NCBI GenBank assembly: GCA_913056305.1 | Contig: CAJXMR010000005.1 | Span: forward strand, 1-64,000 | DNA: 64,000 nucleotides | Direction of reading: 5' to 3' | Source: an uncultured Ralstonia sp. | Lineage (GTDB): Bacteria; Pseudomonadota; Gammaproteobacteria; Burkholderiales; Burkholderiaceae | Part shown: piece by piece, positions 1 through 8,705 of the stretch | Layout: the number at the start of each line of letters is the position of its first letter | Numbering within the stretch: the stretch's first letter is position 1 | The notes under the pieces: generated by a model | The model's input: the letters and a program-made list of their open reading frames with translations, nothing else | Database searches by the model: none | Told to the model about the DNA's origin: nothing | Position numbers and translations under genes: made by a program

Positions 1-203
1 GCCAGCGGCACCGTCACTTGCGACAGCATGCCGTAGGTGGCGCCCACGTCCGGCGATTCATTCAGCGGCGGCAACACCACGATCGAGCGCGGCTTGCTGG
101 CCTTGAAGGCTGCATAGTCAACGTTCTTGGTCGGTGCCGCGCAACCCGCCATCAGGGCCACCACGCCGGCCACGGCCGCCAGTTTCAAAAAGCGCTTGGC
201 CAT
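1..203 (-). CDS. GNA1162/DUF799-type lipoprotein (partial)
   Basis: The N-terminal 67 codons are visible and the rest lies beyond the window start. The product opens with a basic, hydrophobic leader ending in a lipobox (LMAGC, residues 16-20), so it should be a lipid-anchored envelope protein. The stretch after it, with SIVVLPPLNES and a GATYGMLSQVT segment, matches the DUF799/GNA1162 family. The start codon shares one base with the stop of the DUF4810 gene (TGATG), which implies translational coupling. With the upstream CsgG-like and DUF4810 genes it forms the usual three-lipoprotein operon of this type. The role of the set is not established; an outer-membrane or secretion-related complex is the usual guess. 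Confidence 0.8.
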   Translation of the reverse strand, partial: MAKRFLKLAAVAGVVALMAGCAAPTKNVDYAAFKASKPRSIVVLPPLNESPDVGATYGMLSQVTVPL

Positions 204-568
204 CAGTTGGTCCCCTTCTTCACGTTCTTCATCAGGAAGTCGATGTACGAGGTCGACTCCGGAAACAGTGCCTTCTCGCTCTGGAATTCCTGCACCATCT
301 GGTCGTCCTTGCCCAGACCCGAATACAGCAGACCCAGCTGGGCGTGATAGCCCGGTGGCACCGCGCCGTTATTGGACTTGATCTTCTCCAGGCCGCGCTC
401 GAGTTCTGCGACTTGCGCTTCCTTCGCTTCGCCCTTGAAGTAGCCGTACACCTGCGGTTGGTAGCCTTCCCACTGGTACAGCGGCTTCGGGCCGGCACAA
501 CCGGCCAGCGTTGCACTCCCGACGGCCACGCCGGCCGCCACACGCCACATCGCAAACAGCTTGCTCAT
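203..568 (-). CDS. DUF4810 family lipoprotein
   Basis: A small lipoprotein of 121 residues. The leader ends in a lipobox (LAGC, residues 22-25), followed by YQWEGYQPQVYGYFKG, the signature opening of DUF4810 proteins. The middle is helical and TPR-like (KSNNGAVPPGYHAQLGLLYS), with an acidic/basic tail. It is the middle gene of a CsgG-DUF4810-GNA1162 operon. It starts 39 bases after the CsgG-like stop and ends overlapping the next start. A structural or assembly role in the same envelope complex is inferred from this linkage only. Confidence 0.85.
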   Translation of the reverse strand: MSKLFAMWRVAAGVAVGSATLAGCAGPKPLYQWEGYQPQVYGYFKGEAKEAQVAELERGLEKIKSNNGAVPPGYHAQLGLLYSGLGKDDQMVQEFQSEKALFPESTSYIDFLMKNVKKGTN

Positions 569-607
569 GAGTGTTGTTACCCCTGTCTGATTTTTCGTTT
601 TGTTGTG

Positions 608-1291
608 TTACTGCGCGCCCGGCTTCCAGGCGCCGCTGTCGATCGCGCTGGTCAGCTTGTTCACGGCTTCGCGCATGGCCAGGTCCAGCACCTTGCCGTT
701 GAGCGTCGAGTCATAGCTGGCAGTGCCGCCAAAGCCGATCACTTCACGGTTCGACAGCTTGTATTCACCCGCGCCGCCCACCGAGTACACGACTTCCGAG
801 GTCGAGATGTTGACCACGTTCAGGGCGACCTTGGCGTAGGCCACTTGCTCCTTGCCGCGACCCAGGATGCCGAACAGCTGCTGGTCGCCGGTTTCCTTGC
901 GGCCGAACTCGGTCACGTCGCCAGTCACGACGTAATCGGCGCCCTTGAGCTTCTGCGCGGTGTTCTTGATGGTCGCTTCCTGCTTGATCTCGGCCATGTT
1001 GTCGCGATCAAGCACGTTGAAGCGGTTGGTCTGCTGCAGGTGCGTGATCAGGATGGTCTTGGCCTGACCGCCCAGGCGGTCCACGCCGTCCGAGAACACG
1101 CCGCGCATGTAGGCCGAACGGTTGTCGAACTTGCCCACGGCGATCGGCGTGCGCACACCGGTGTATGCCTGGCCGGCCGTTGCCACCTGCTGCACCGGCA
1201 GCGCCTGCGACGTTTCGGTCGCGCAGCCGCCGAGCATGCCCAATGCCAGCGCAGCCGCGCCGGCAAACACCACTGTCGAGATTGCCTTCAC
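608..1291 (-). CDS. CsgG/HfaB-family lipoprotein
   Basis: 227 residues with a signal sequence and a lipobox (LGGC, residues 20-23). The CsgG/HfaB fold is recognisable in GVRTPIAVGKFDNRSAYM, in the KTILITHLQQTNRFNVLDRDN segment and in the ADYVVTGDVTEFG strand. CsgG relatives form outer-membrane secretion channels, but HfaB-like members of this length are also linked to DUF4810/GNA1162 partners without curli genes, as here. The start is GTG, chosen because AAGGGGAG lies 8-9 bases upstream. It is the first gene of the operon. Two palindromic motifs lie just upstream and may control it. Confidence 0.85.
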   Translation of the reverse strand: MKAISTVVFAGAAALALGMLGGCATETSQALPVQQVATAGQAYTGVRTPIAVGKFDNRSAYMRGVFSDGVDRLGGQAKTILITHLQQTNRFNVLDRDNMAEIKQEATIKNTAQKLKGADYVVTGDVTEFGRKETGDQQLFGILGRGKEQVAYAKVALNVVNISTSEVVYSVGGAGEYKLSNREVIGFGGTASYDSTLNGKVLDLAMREAVNKLTSAIDSGAWKPGAQ

Positions 1292-1322
1292 TCGATTTCT
1301 CCCCTTGAAAATTTCTTAAGTC

Positions 1323-1338
1323 AGTATTCCAAAATACT
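1323..1338. promoter_or_regulatory. Inverted repeat upstream of csgG-like operon
   Basis: AGTATT-CCAA-AATACT is a perfect 6-bp inverted repeat with a 4-base loop, 32-47 bases upstream of the csgG-like GTG start. It may be an operator overlapping the promoter. The factor is unknown. Confidence 0.35.
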
Positions 1339-1358
1339 TACATCTACGCGCGACGCAT

Positions 1359-1375
1359 TTGCGCAAATTGCGCAA
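1359..1375. promoter_or_regulatory. Paired TTGCGCAA palindromes
   Basis: Two copies of the 8-bp palindrome TTGCGCAA stand one base apart, 68-84 bases upstream of the lipoprotein operon. Two self-symmetric sites at a spacing of 9 bases would suit a dimeric regulator binding in tandem. No regulator gene is adjacent. Confidence 0.35.
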
Positions 1376-1711
1376 AAAGCATCGGCGCAGCGTGTCACGC
1401 GCATCAGACAAACAAGGAAGAGAACGGGATGACGCGCCGTGCATGAAGACCGGCGGATGTCTGGCAGCGCAAGCCCGCAGCAACGCGCTGGCGACAAGGC
1501 GCGCCCGACGCTGCAGCGCAAGCCCGCGACGTGGCACACCACTCCCAACAACTACCCCTGAGTACCTGCTTATATTTTTGACGACACCCAACCCGCTGGC
1601 GCCGAACGGTGGATTTTACCGTTAATCGGACGTTATTCAGAAAACTTAAAACCGAGCGAAAGCTTTTCCCCCGAATTGCGGGTTGACTTTTAAAAATTGA
1701 AAGCAATCAAC

Positions 1712-2488
1712 TTAACTCGACTGCCCGTGCCGCCCAGCACCTGCTGCAAACCGGGCCGCACCGGCCACGCCTTCGGCAAACACCATCGGTGTGCCACGCG
1801 CGCCCTCCTGCTGCAGCGCTTGTGCCAGCGGTAGATCCCACTGCCCGTAGGCTGAGGCACGATCGGCCAGCATGCATTGCTGCGGAAACGCGGCGATCTC
1901 GCGGGCGAGCTGCTGTGCGACGACCAGCGCTTGCCCCGTCTCGACCACGCGGCTGGCGAGGCCCATGGCGAGTGCCTCATCAGCTTGTACCGCACGGCCG
2001 GTCAGGATCATGTCGAGCGCGCGCCCCATCCCAACGATGCGCGGCAAGCGCACCGTACCGCCATCGATGAGCGGTACCCCCCAACGCCGGCAGAACACGC
2101 CAAACACGGCATCGTGCTCGACCACGCGCAGGTCTGCCAGCAGCGCCAGTTCCAGCCCACCCGCCGCGGCATAACCGCTGACCGCCGCGATCAACGGTTT
2201 GGACAATGCCATGCGCGACGGCCCCATCGGCCCGGGGGCCGCGCCGTCAGGGTCGAGGTGATTGCGTCTGGCGGGATCGCCAACAGCGGTCAGGTCCGCC
2301 CCGGCACAGAAGTGTCCGCCCGTGCCGCCGAGCACCGCCACCCGCAGCGCGTCATCCGCCTCAAAGCGCTCGAACGCCGCAAGCAGCGCGGCGGCGGTTG
2401 GCCCGTCCACCGCGTTGCGGCAGTCGGGCCGGTTGAGCTGGATCGTGCAGACCGGGCCATCGGTCTGGAACAACACGGCGGCGGGCAT
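1712..2488 (-). CDS. Enoyl-CoA hydratase/isomerase family protein
   Basis: 258 residues of the crotonase fold. The oxyanion-hole segment GTGGHFCAGADLTAV and the GYAAAGGLELALLADLRV segment are clear, with an acidic residue in the second catalytic region (PLIDGG). These enzymes hydrate or isomerise enoyl-CoA thioesters in fatty-acid or aromatic-acid breakdown; the exact substrate cannot be told. The start is the ATG at 2488, preceded by AGGAGA. The frame stays open further upstream but has no family sequence there. It is a single gene 43 bases from the end of the RND transporter and could be read through from that operon. Confidence 0.9.
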   Translation of the reverse strand: MPAAVLFQTDGPVCTIQLNRPDCRNAVDGPTAAALLAAFERFEADDALRVAVLGGTGGHFCAGADLTAVGDPARRNHLDPDGAAPGPMGPSRMALSKPLIAAVSGYAAAGGLELALLADLRVVEHDAVFGVFCRRWGVPLIDGGTVRLPRIVGMGRALDMILTGRAVQADEALAMGLASRVVETGQALVVAQQLAREIAAFPQQCMLADRASAYGQWDLPLAQALQQEGARGTPMVFAEGVAGAARFAAGAGRHGQSS

Positions 2489-2531
2489 CGGCGGTCTCCT
2501 GTTGCGGGTCGTTCTGGCTGGCCGCCCGATG

Positions 2532-5500
2532 CTACACCTGCGGCGAGGAGGGTTTCGAAGCGGGTTTCGAAGCGGGCTCCGCCTTGGGCGCGTGATGACG
2601 CGCACCACGATATTTGCGCCACGCCCATTCCTTGATGTCATCCACCTTCTCGAACACCACCGGCACCACCAGCAGACTCAGGAATGTGGACGTCAGCAAC
2701 CCGCCGATCACCGCCACCGCCATCGGCGCACGAAAGCCCGCGTCGCCCTCCAGGCCCAGCGCCATCGGCACCATGCCGGCGGTCATCGCCACCGTGGTCA
2801 TCACGATCGGGCGGGCACGCTTGTGGCACGCATCGAGGATGGCCTCGGTGCGCGACATGCCGAGGTCGCGCCGCGCCACGATGGCGTACTCCACCAGCAG
2901 GATCGAGTTCTTGGTCACGATGCCCATCAGCATCAGCAAACCGATCAGCGCCGGCAGCGACAGGCTGAAGCCGAACAGCGCCAGCAGCCCGAACGCCCCG
3001 CCCACCGACAGCGGCAACGCCGCCAGGATCGTCACCGGCTGCGTGAAGTCGTGGAACAGCAGCACCAGCACCGCATACACGCACAGCACCCCCGCGAACA
3101 TGGCGAGCAGGAAGCTGCCGAACAGCTCCTGCATGCCTTCCACATCCCCCGCGGCGATGCGGTGCACGCCCGGCGGCAGGTTCTTGATGGAGGGCAGCGC
3201 CTCCACCGCTTGGTTGGTCTCGCCCAGCGCCCTGCCCTCCAGCCCCACGCTGATGGTGATGTTGCGGCTGCGGTCATAGCGGTCGATCTGCGCGGGGCCA
3301 CTGGCCAGCGAGATGTCGGCGATGTTCGCCAGCGGCACAGCCCCATCGCGGCCGGGCACGCGCAGCTGGCGGATGGTCTCGATCTGGTTGCGCGCCTTCG
3401 GGTCCAGCTCGACGCGGATGTACACCTGCCGCTCCGGCAGGTTCATCTTGGGCAGGTTGACGTCGTAATCGCCGGCGGTGGCTACGCGCACGGCCTGGCC
3501 GATGGCCGCGGCCGTCACACCCTGCTGCGCCGCGCGGGCAAAGTCCGGGCGAATGATGATCTCCGGCCGCAGCAGGCTCGCCGACGACGTGACGGCCCCC
3601 AGGCCTGGCACCGTGCGCAGGTCACGGATCACGTCGCGCGCCGCGTTCTTCAGCGTGGACGGATCGTCGCCGGCCAGCACCACCTGCAACTGCTCGCCCG
3701 AGCCGACCGCCCCAAACGAGATGCGCACGCCCGGCACGCTCTCCAGCTGTTCGCGCAACTCACGCTGGATCTGCTGTTGGCTGGCGTGACGACTGCGCCG
3801 GGGGGTGAGCGAGATCGTCAGCGTGGCGGTACGCACCTCGCCGGCGCTGGAGCCGGGCACGCCGGCCATCACGCCAGAGCCGATGGCGGTGTATACGCGG
3901 TGCACCTCCTTGTGCTGCATGACGACCTGGCGCACACGTTCACTGGCCTCACGCGTCTGCGCGATGGTGCTGCCGGGCGGGGCTTCCACCGTCATCTGCA
4001 ATTGCGCCCAATCTTCCGGTGGCAGGAAGGTGGCTGGAATCAGGCCGATGATGGCGACCGACGCAACAAAGAACGCCGCCGCCATGCTGCTGGTCTTCCA
4101 CGGATGCGCCAGGCACCAGCGCGCCGCCTTCAGGTAGCGCACCATGATCCAGCTATCGCGGTTGGGCTCGGCCAGCGGCTTGAGCAGGTAGGCGGCCATC
4201 ATCGGCGTGAGCAGCCGTGCGACCAGCAGCGAGGCCAGCACCGCCAGCGACGCCGTCCACCCGAACTGCTTGAAGAACTTGCCCGAGATGCCGCTCATGA
4301 AGGCCGTCGGCAGGAACACCGCCACCAGCGTGAGCGAGGTGGCGATCACCGCCAGCCCGATCTCCTGCGCGGCCTCCATCGCCGCCTCGAATGGCGGTTT
4401 GCCGTTACGCAGGTGGCGCACGATGTTCTCCACCTCGACAATGGCATCGTCGACCAGGATGCCGACCACCAACGTCAGCGCCAGCAACGTGATGCCATTG
4501 AGCGTGAAGCCCAGCAGGTCCATGGCCGCGAAGGTCGGGATGATCGACAGCGGCAGCGCCACGGCCGAGACGAACGTCGCCCGCCAGTCGCGCAGGAACA
4601 GCCACACCACCAGCACAGCCAGGATGGCACCCTCGTACAGCGCGTGCATGGACGCGGCGTAGGCATCCACCACCGGCTTGACCATGTTGTAGACCTCGGT
4701 CATGTGCACGTTGGGGCGCTCGGCCTGCAGCTTGGCGATGGCCGCACGCACCTCTTCGGCCACCGAGATCTCGCTGGCGCCGCGCGAGCGGAACACCTGG
4801 AAGCTCACCACCGGCTTGCCATCGAGCAGCGCCATCTGGCGCGGCTCGGCGGCGGTGTCGCGCACGTCGGCCACATCCGACAGGCGGATGCGCCGACCAT
4901 CCGACAGCGGGATGTTCATCTGCGCCAGGTCGCGCGCGCTCGTGACGGTGCCGAGCGTGCGCACCGCCTGTTCCTGCCCGCCGATGTTGCCGCGCCCGCC
5001 CGGCGCCTCCTGCTGCATGCCGCGCACCTGCACCGAAACATCGGCCGCCGTGGCGCCCAGCGCCTGCAGCCGCACCGGGTCAAGCTGCACGCGCACCTCG
5101 CGGTCGACGCCGCCCTGGCGCGTGACCTTGGCCACGCCTTTCACCGACAGCAGCCGTTTGCTGACGGTATTGTCGACGTACCAGGACAGGTCTTCCGCGT
5201 CCATGCCCGGCGCTTCCACCGCATAGGTCAGCACCGGCAGGCTGGCGAAGGTCACGCGCGAGATGACCGGCTCCTGCACGTCCGATGGCAGCTGCGCACG
5301 CACACGGCTGACGGCATCGCGCACGTCGTTCACCGCCTCCTGCACGTCCTTCTCAAGCTGGAACTCGACCATCGTGACCGACACGCCGTCGTTGATGGTG
5401 GAAGTGATGTGCTTGATCGCGCCGATGCTGGCGATGCTGTCTTCGATCTTGCGCGTGACCTCGGTCTCAAGCGTCGTGGGCGTTGCGCCTGGCAGGCTGG

Positions 5501-5645
5501 CGGTGACGGACACCGCCGGGAAGTCGATGTCGGGAAAGTTCTGGATGGAGAGCATCCGGAACGACACCAGCCCCGCCACCGTGATCAGGATGAACAGCAG
5601 GATCGACGGGATGGGCTTGCGGATGGCCCAGGCGGAGAAGTTCAT
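2532..5645 (-). CDS. RND efflux transporter, inner-membrane pump
   Basis: 1037 residues, the normal length for a HAE1-type RND pump. It starts with a cytoplasmic helix and first membrane span (MNFSAWAIRKPIPSILLFIL), then the periplasmic porter domain. The proton-relay aspartates in TM4 are seen in VGILVDDAIVEVEN. A second membrane half contains LLVEYAIVARRDLGMSRTEA. It should export hydrophobic or amphiphilic compounds using the proton gradient. Its ATG overlaps the stop of the membrane-fusion gene by 4 bases (ATGA). A much longer upstream frame exists but belongs to another reading of the fusion-protein gene. Substrate unknown; no regulator is adjacent. Confidence 0.95.
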   Translation of the reverse strand: MNFSAWAIRKPIPSILLFILITVAGLVSFRMLSIQNFPDIDFPAVSVTASLPGATPTTLETEVTRKIEDSIASIGAIKHITSTINDGVSVTMVEFQLEKDVQEAVNDVRDAVSRVRAQLPSDVQEPVISRVTFASLPVLTYAVEAPGMDAEDLSWYVDNTVSKRLLSVKGVAKVTRQGGVDREVRVQLDPVRLQALGATAADVSVQVRGMQQEAPGGRGNIGGQEQAVRTLGTVTSARDLAQMNIPLSDGRRIRLSDVADVRDTAAEPRQMALLDGKPVVSFQVFRSRGASEISVAEEVRAAIAKLQAERPNVHMTEVYNMVKPVVDAYAASMHALYEGAILAVLVVWLFLRDWRATFVSAVALPLSIIPTFAAMDLLGFTLNGITLLALTLVVGILVDDAIVEVENIVRHLRNGKPPFEAAMEAAQEIGLAVIATSLTLVAVFLPTAFMSGISGKFFKQFGWTASLAVLASLLVARLLTPMMAAYLLKPLAEPNRDSWIMVRYLKAARWCLAHPWKTSSMAAAFFVASVAIIGLIPATFLPPEDWAQLQMTVEAPPGSTIAQTREASERVRQVVMQHKEVHRVYTAIGSGVMAGVPGSSAGEVRTATLTISLTPRRSRHASQQQIQRELREQLESVPGVRISFGAVGSGEQLQVVLAGDDPSTLKNAARDVIRDLRTVPGLGAVTSSASLLRPEIIIRPDFARAAQQGVTAAAIGQAVRVATAGDYDVNLPKMNLPERQVYIRVELDPKARNQIETIRQLRVPGRDGAVPLANIADISLASGPAQIDRYDRSRNITISVGLEGRALGETNQAVEALPSIKNLPPGVHRIAAGDVEGMQELFGSFLLAMFAGVLCVYAVLVLLFHDFTQPVTILAALPLSVGGAFGLLALFGFSLSLPALIGLLMLMGIVTKNSILLVEYAIVARRDLGMSRTEAILDACHKRARPIVMTTVAMTAGMVPMALGLEGDAGFRAPMAVAVIGGLLTSTFLSLLVVPVVFEKVDDIKEWAWRKYRGARHHAPKAEPASKPASKPSSPQV

Positions 5646-6784
5646 CGCGCGGCCCCTGCCGGCGCCGAAATTGGTCCACTCACGGCTTCGCCAGCGGCGG
5701 CCACGCGCACCATATCGCCATCGGTCAGGAACGCGGCACCGACGGCGACCACGGCGTCGGCCGCGCCGATGCCCTGCGTGACCTCCACCTGCCCATCCTG
5801 GCGGCGGCCGATCGTCACCTTGGTCTGGCGCACGTGGTTCTGCTGGCCGATCACCATGGCGTAGTCGTAGCCGTCGCGCGAGAAGACAGCAGTCTCTGGC
5901 AGGGTCGTGGCGGGCGCGTTGCCCAACAGCACCTCGCCGGAGAGGTACATGCCGGCCTTCACGCCACCGGGCGCGCCAGCATCGGGCGGCAAGTCGACGT
6001 AGACCAGGCCGTTGCGCGTGTTGGGGTCCACCGTGGGCGCGATCTGGCGCACGCGGCCCGTCACGACGCCGCCGTCCATCTTGTGCAGACGCACCGTCTG
6101 GCCGGGCTGGATGCGCGGCAGCAGATCGCCGTGCACTTCCGCACGCCACTCCAGGCGGTTCTTGCGGATCAGCTTGAACAACTCGGTGCCGGCCGACACC
6201 ACCGCCCCCACCGTCGCCGAGCGCGCGCTGATCACGCCATCGTCCGGCGCCACCACGCGCGTGTAGCGCAAGCGGATCTGCTGGCTGTCGAACTGCGCGC
6301 GGGCCGAGGCCAGCTTGGCGGCCGCCGTCTTGGCCTGCGTGTCGTACTGAGTCAGGTCCTGCTGGCTGATGGCGCCGCTCTTGTCGAGCTCGTGCGCACG
6401 GTGCGCCTCGCCGGCAGCTTGCGCGGCGGCGGCCTCGGCTTCGGCCAGCGCGGCGCGCTGCGCGGCCAGGTCCGTGCGCACGGTCTCGTCCGACAGGCGC
6501 GCGAGCAGTTGGCCCTGTTTGACCACGTCGCCCACGTTGACCAGCACGTCCGCCAGCTTGAGGCCGCTCACCTCGGCGCCGATGCTCGCCTCCTGCCATG
6601 CCTGCACGGCACCGCTGGCCATGGCCGTACGCGGCCAGTCACGCTGGCTCACGTGGACCACGTTGACGGTCAGCGCTGGCTTGGCCGCTGCGGCCTTGGC
6701 GTCCGGCCCGCGCTGTCCGCATGCGGCAAGCAAACCCGCCAAGACCGAAGCCACTGCGGCCATCCAAACTCGTTTTGCAGTCAT
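5642..6784 (-). CDS. RND efflux periplasmic adaptor (membrane fusion lipoprotein)
   Basis: 380 residues. The leader ends in a lipobox (LAAC, residues 19-22), so the adaptor is probably lipid-anchored in the inner membrane. It has the lipoyl-like half-motifs around GAEVSGLKLADVLVNVGDVV and VVAPDDGVISARSATVGAVV, an alpha-helical hairpin rich in Ala/Glu/Gln between them, and a beta-barrel region (GQTVRLHKMDGGVVTGRV). It links the pump to the outer-membrane channel. ATGA overlaps at both ends join it to the channel gene and the pump gene. Confidence 0.95.
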   Translation of the reverse strand: MTAKRVWMAAVASVLAGLLAACGQRGPDAKAAAAKPALTVNVVHVSQRDWPRTAMASGAVQAWQEASIGAEVSGLKLADVLVNVGDVVKQGQLLARLSDETVRTDLAAQRAALAEAEAAAAQAAGEAHRAHELDKSGAISQQDLTQYDTQAKTAAAKLASARAQFDSQQIRLRYTRVVAPDDGVISARSATVGAVVSAGTELFKLIRKNRLEWRAEVHGDLLPRIQPGQTVRLHKMDGGVVTGRVRQIAPTVDPNTRNGLVYVDLPPDAGAPGGVKAGMYLSGEVLLGNAPATTLPETAVFSRDGYDYAMVIGQQNHVRQTKVTIGRRQDGQVEVTQGIGAADAVVAVGAAFLTDGDMVRVAAAGEAVSGPISAPAGAAR

Positions 6785-8355
6785 GAAGCGTTTCCGGAGG
6801 TCGCGCTGCGGCTCGCAGCCGGCGCCGAAGCATTGGGGGAAGTCGTGGTCGACGGGATGGCGACGCCAGCGTCATCACGCCAGCCGCCGCCCACGGCCTT
6901 GTACAGCGCGACCCACGCCTGCGCGCGTTCGAGCTGCACCGCCGCCAGCGATTGCGATGCGGACAGCGTGGTGCGCCGCACATCTTCGAGTTGCAGCAGG
7001 CTGCCAGCGCCAAGGCGATAGCGCGCGCTGGCGGCCTCCAGCACCTTGGCGTATTGCGCGTCGGCGACGGTCGCCGCATCGAGCCGGCGGTCCGCCGCAT
7101 CCAGGCGCACCAGTGCATCCTCGACTTCCTGCACGGCCTGGCGCACCTTGGCACGGTAGCCCGCCAGCGCCTGGTCGTAGCGGGCACGCGCGGTTTCCAC
7201 CCGCGCGGCACCGGCACCGCCGTCGAAGACCGGCAACGACACCGACGGCCCGAACGACCACGACTTGGTCGTCAACGATTGCCCGCTGATGCGGAATGCA
7301 TTGATGCCGATCGAGCCCGCCAGCGTGAGCGACGGCAAGCGGCTCGCCACCGCCACCCCAATGTCCGCACTGGCCCCCGCCACCGCACACTCCGCCGACG
7401 ATACATCGGGCCGCTGCGACAGCACCTGGGCCGGCACCTCGGGCGCGCCGGCATCGGGCGGTGCGGGAATGCGGCCGCTGCCCGGCGCCAGCCATGCCGC
7501 CATCGCTGCATGGTCGAGACCGGTAAGCGTCACCAGCCGGTCGAGACCCTGCGCGCACTGGGCGCGCTGGCCCTCCAGCACGTTGGTCGCATCGGCCACG
7601 GTCGCCTGTGCCTGCGCCAGGTCGGCCGGGGCGACAAACCCAGCGCTGAACTTGCGCTCGGTCAGCTGCAGGGTCTCCTGGCGCGAGTGCAACGTGGTCT
7701 CGTCGATGGCGACCAGCGCCTCGCACTGGCGCTGCTGCAGATAGGTGTTGGCCACCTCCGCCGACAGCGTGACGCGGGCATCGTGCCAATCGGCGAGGCT
7801 GGCATCGAAGCGCGCGTCGGCGCCTTCCAGGCTGCGTCGCTTGCCGCCAAAGAGATCGAGTTCCCACGACGCATCGGCGGTCGCGGCCAGCGTGGTGAAG
7901 GTGCCGAGCCCCAGCGTCGGGCTCAGGCTGGTAGAAGACACCCCCGCTCCGCCCAGCCCGCCCGTGAACTGACTGCCACCAAAACCGCCTTGCCGGCTGG
8001 CTGAGCCGCTGCCTTTCAATTGCGGAAACAGCGCGGCCTGGCTGCTCGACACCGACGCACGCGCCTCGCGCACGCGGCCGACCGCCTGCGCCAGCGTGGG
8101 GCTGGTGGCATCGGCCTGTTCAATCAGTTGCGTGAGGGCGGGATCGCGGAACTGCTCCCACCAGCGCGCGAGCCGCATGCGATCGCCGTGATGCGGCAGC
8201 GTCGCGTGCCAGCCGGTGGGCGCCTCGGTGCCGCCCAGCTGGGGCGTGCGGTAATCCGGCCCGACCGCGCAGCCGGCCAGCGCCAGCAACACGGGCGCGG
8301 CGCATCGGGCAAGGCCGCCGTACAACCGTGTGCCGGCGGGTCGACCTGATTCCAT
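6781..8355 (-). CDS. NodT-family outer-membrane efflux channel
   Basis: 524 residues with a lipobox (LAGC) followed by AVGPDYRTPQ, the standard NodT/OprM-type opening. Two repeats of the TolC-like fold are visible, each with long helical segments (for example LSAEVANTYLQQRQCEAL and VRQAVQEVEDALVRLDAA). The start at 8355 has AAAGGATGAG upstream; the frame is open beyond it without signal-like sequence. It is the first gene of a channel-adaptor-pump operon with 4-base overlaps, an atypical order since many such operons place the channel last. Confidence 0.93.
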   Translation of the reverse strand: MESGRPAGTRLYGGLARCAAPVLLALAGCAVGPDYRTPQLGGTEAPTGWHATLPHHGDRMRLARWWEQFRDPALTQLIEQADATSPTLAQAVGRVREARASVSSSQAALFPQLKGSGSASRQGGFGGSQFTGGLGGAGVSSTSLSPTLGLGTFTTLAATADASWELDLFGGKRRSLEGADARFDASLADWHDARVTLSAEVANTYLQQRQCEALVAIDETTLHSRQETLQLTERKFSAGFVAPADLAQAQATVADATNVLEGQRAQCAQGLDRLVTLTGLDHAAMAAWLAPGSGRIPAPPDAGAPEVPAQVLSQRPDVSSAECAVAGASADIGVAVASRLPSLTLAGSIGINAFRISGQSLTTKSWSFGPSVSLPVFDGGAGAARVETARARYDQALAGYRAKVRQAVQEVEDALVRLDAADRRLDAATVADAQYAKVLEAASARYRLGAGSLLQLEDVRRTTLSASQSLAAVQLERAQAWVALYKAVGGGWRDDAGVAIPSTTTSPNASAPAASRSATSGNAS

Positions 8356-8705
8356 GGGCTCATCCTTTGGACTGCGCCTCGCGGCGCTGGCGGAATTATG
8401 CCCAGTCGGGTAGGGCCGGGACGCATTTCCCGGCACGAGGGGGTCCGTTTTCATCGGCCCAGATGATGCATCAATCGTAGGGGGCTGCGTGTTACGACAC
8501 GATAAGGTGGTTCGGTGCATCAGTCGATCGTCAGCCGGTCCGCTACGCCTCGCCCGGCGGGGTGGCTAAGCCTGTCCACGTCGCTTAGCATCCCCCGTTT
8601 CTGCTGCCAGCAGCCTTGGGGGGCGGCCTAACGCGCTGTCGGTTAATTGCATAGTGAGCGCTCCCCGCGACATATGATCCGGGCGTTCCTTTTCAGGTGG
8701 TGGAT
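8356..8705. other. Divergent intergenic region
   Basis: 350 bases between the efflux operon (leftward) and the DUF2520 gene (rightward). It must hold both promoters. No convincing inverted repeat, operator or small gene was found, and no regulator gene lies beside the efflux operon. Confidence 0.5.

Larger units (their letters stand above)
1292..1711. other. Intergenic region with no gene
   Basis: About 420 bases between the csgG-like operon and the end of the enoyl-CoA hydratase gene. The part near the operon is AT-richer and holds the two palindromic motifs listed separately. The stretch at 1560-1711 is also AT-rich. Short open frames here lack ribosome sites and family signatures. Confidence 0.6.

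Noticed and set aside
2262..5864. A 1200-codon rightward open frame
   Set aside because: It is antisense to the RND pump gene, which has full family motifs. The translation is rich in His/Arg/Gln, the typical product of a GC-rich complementary strand.
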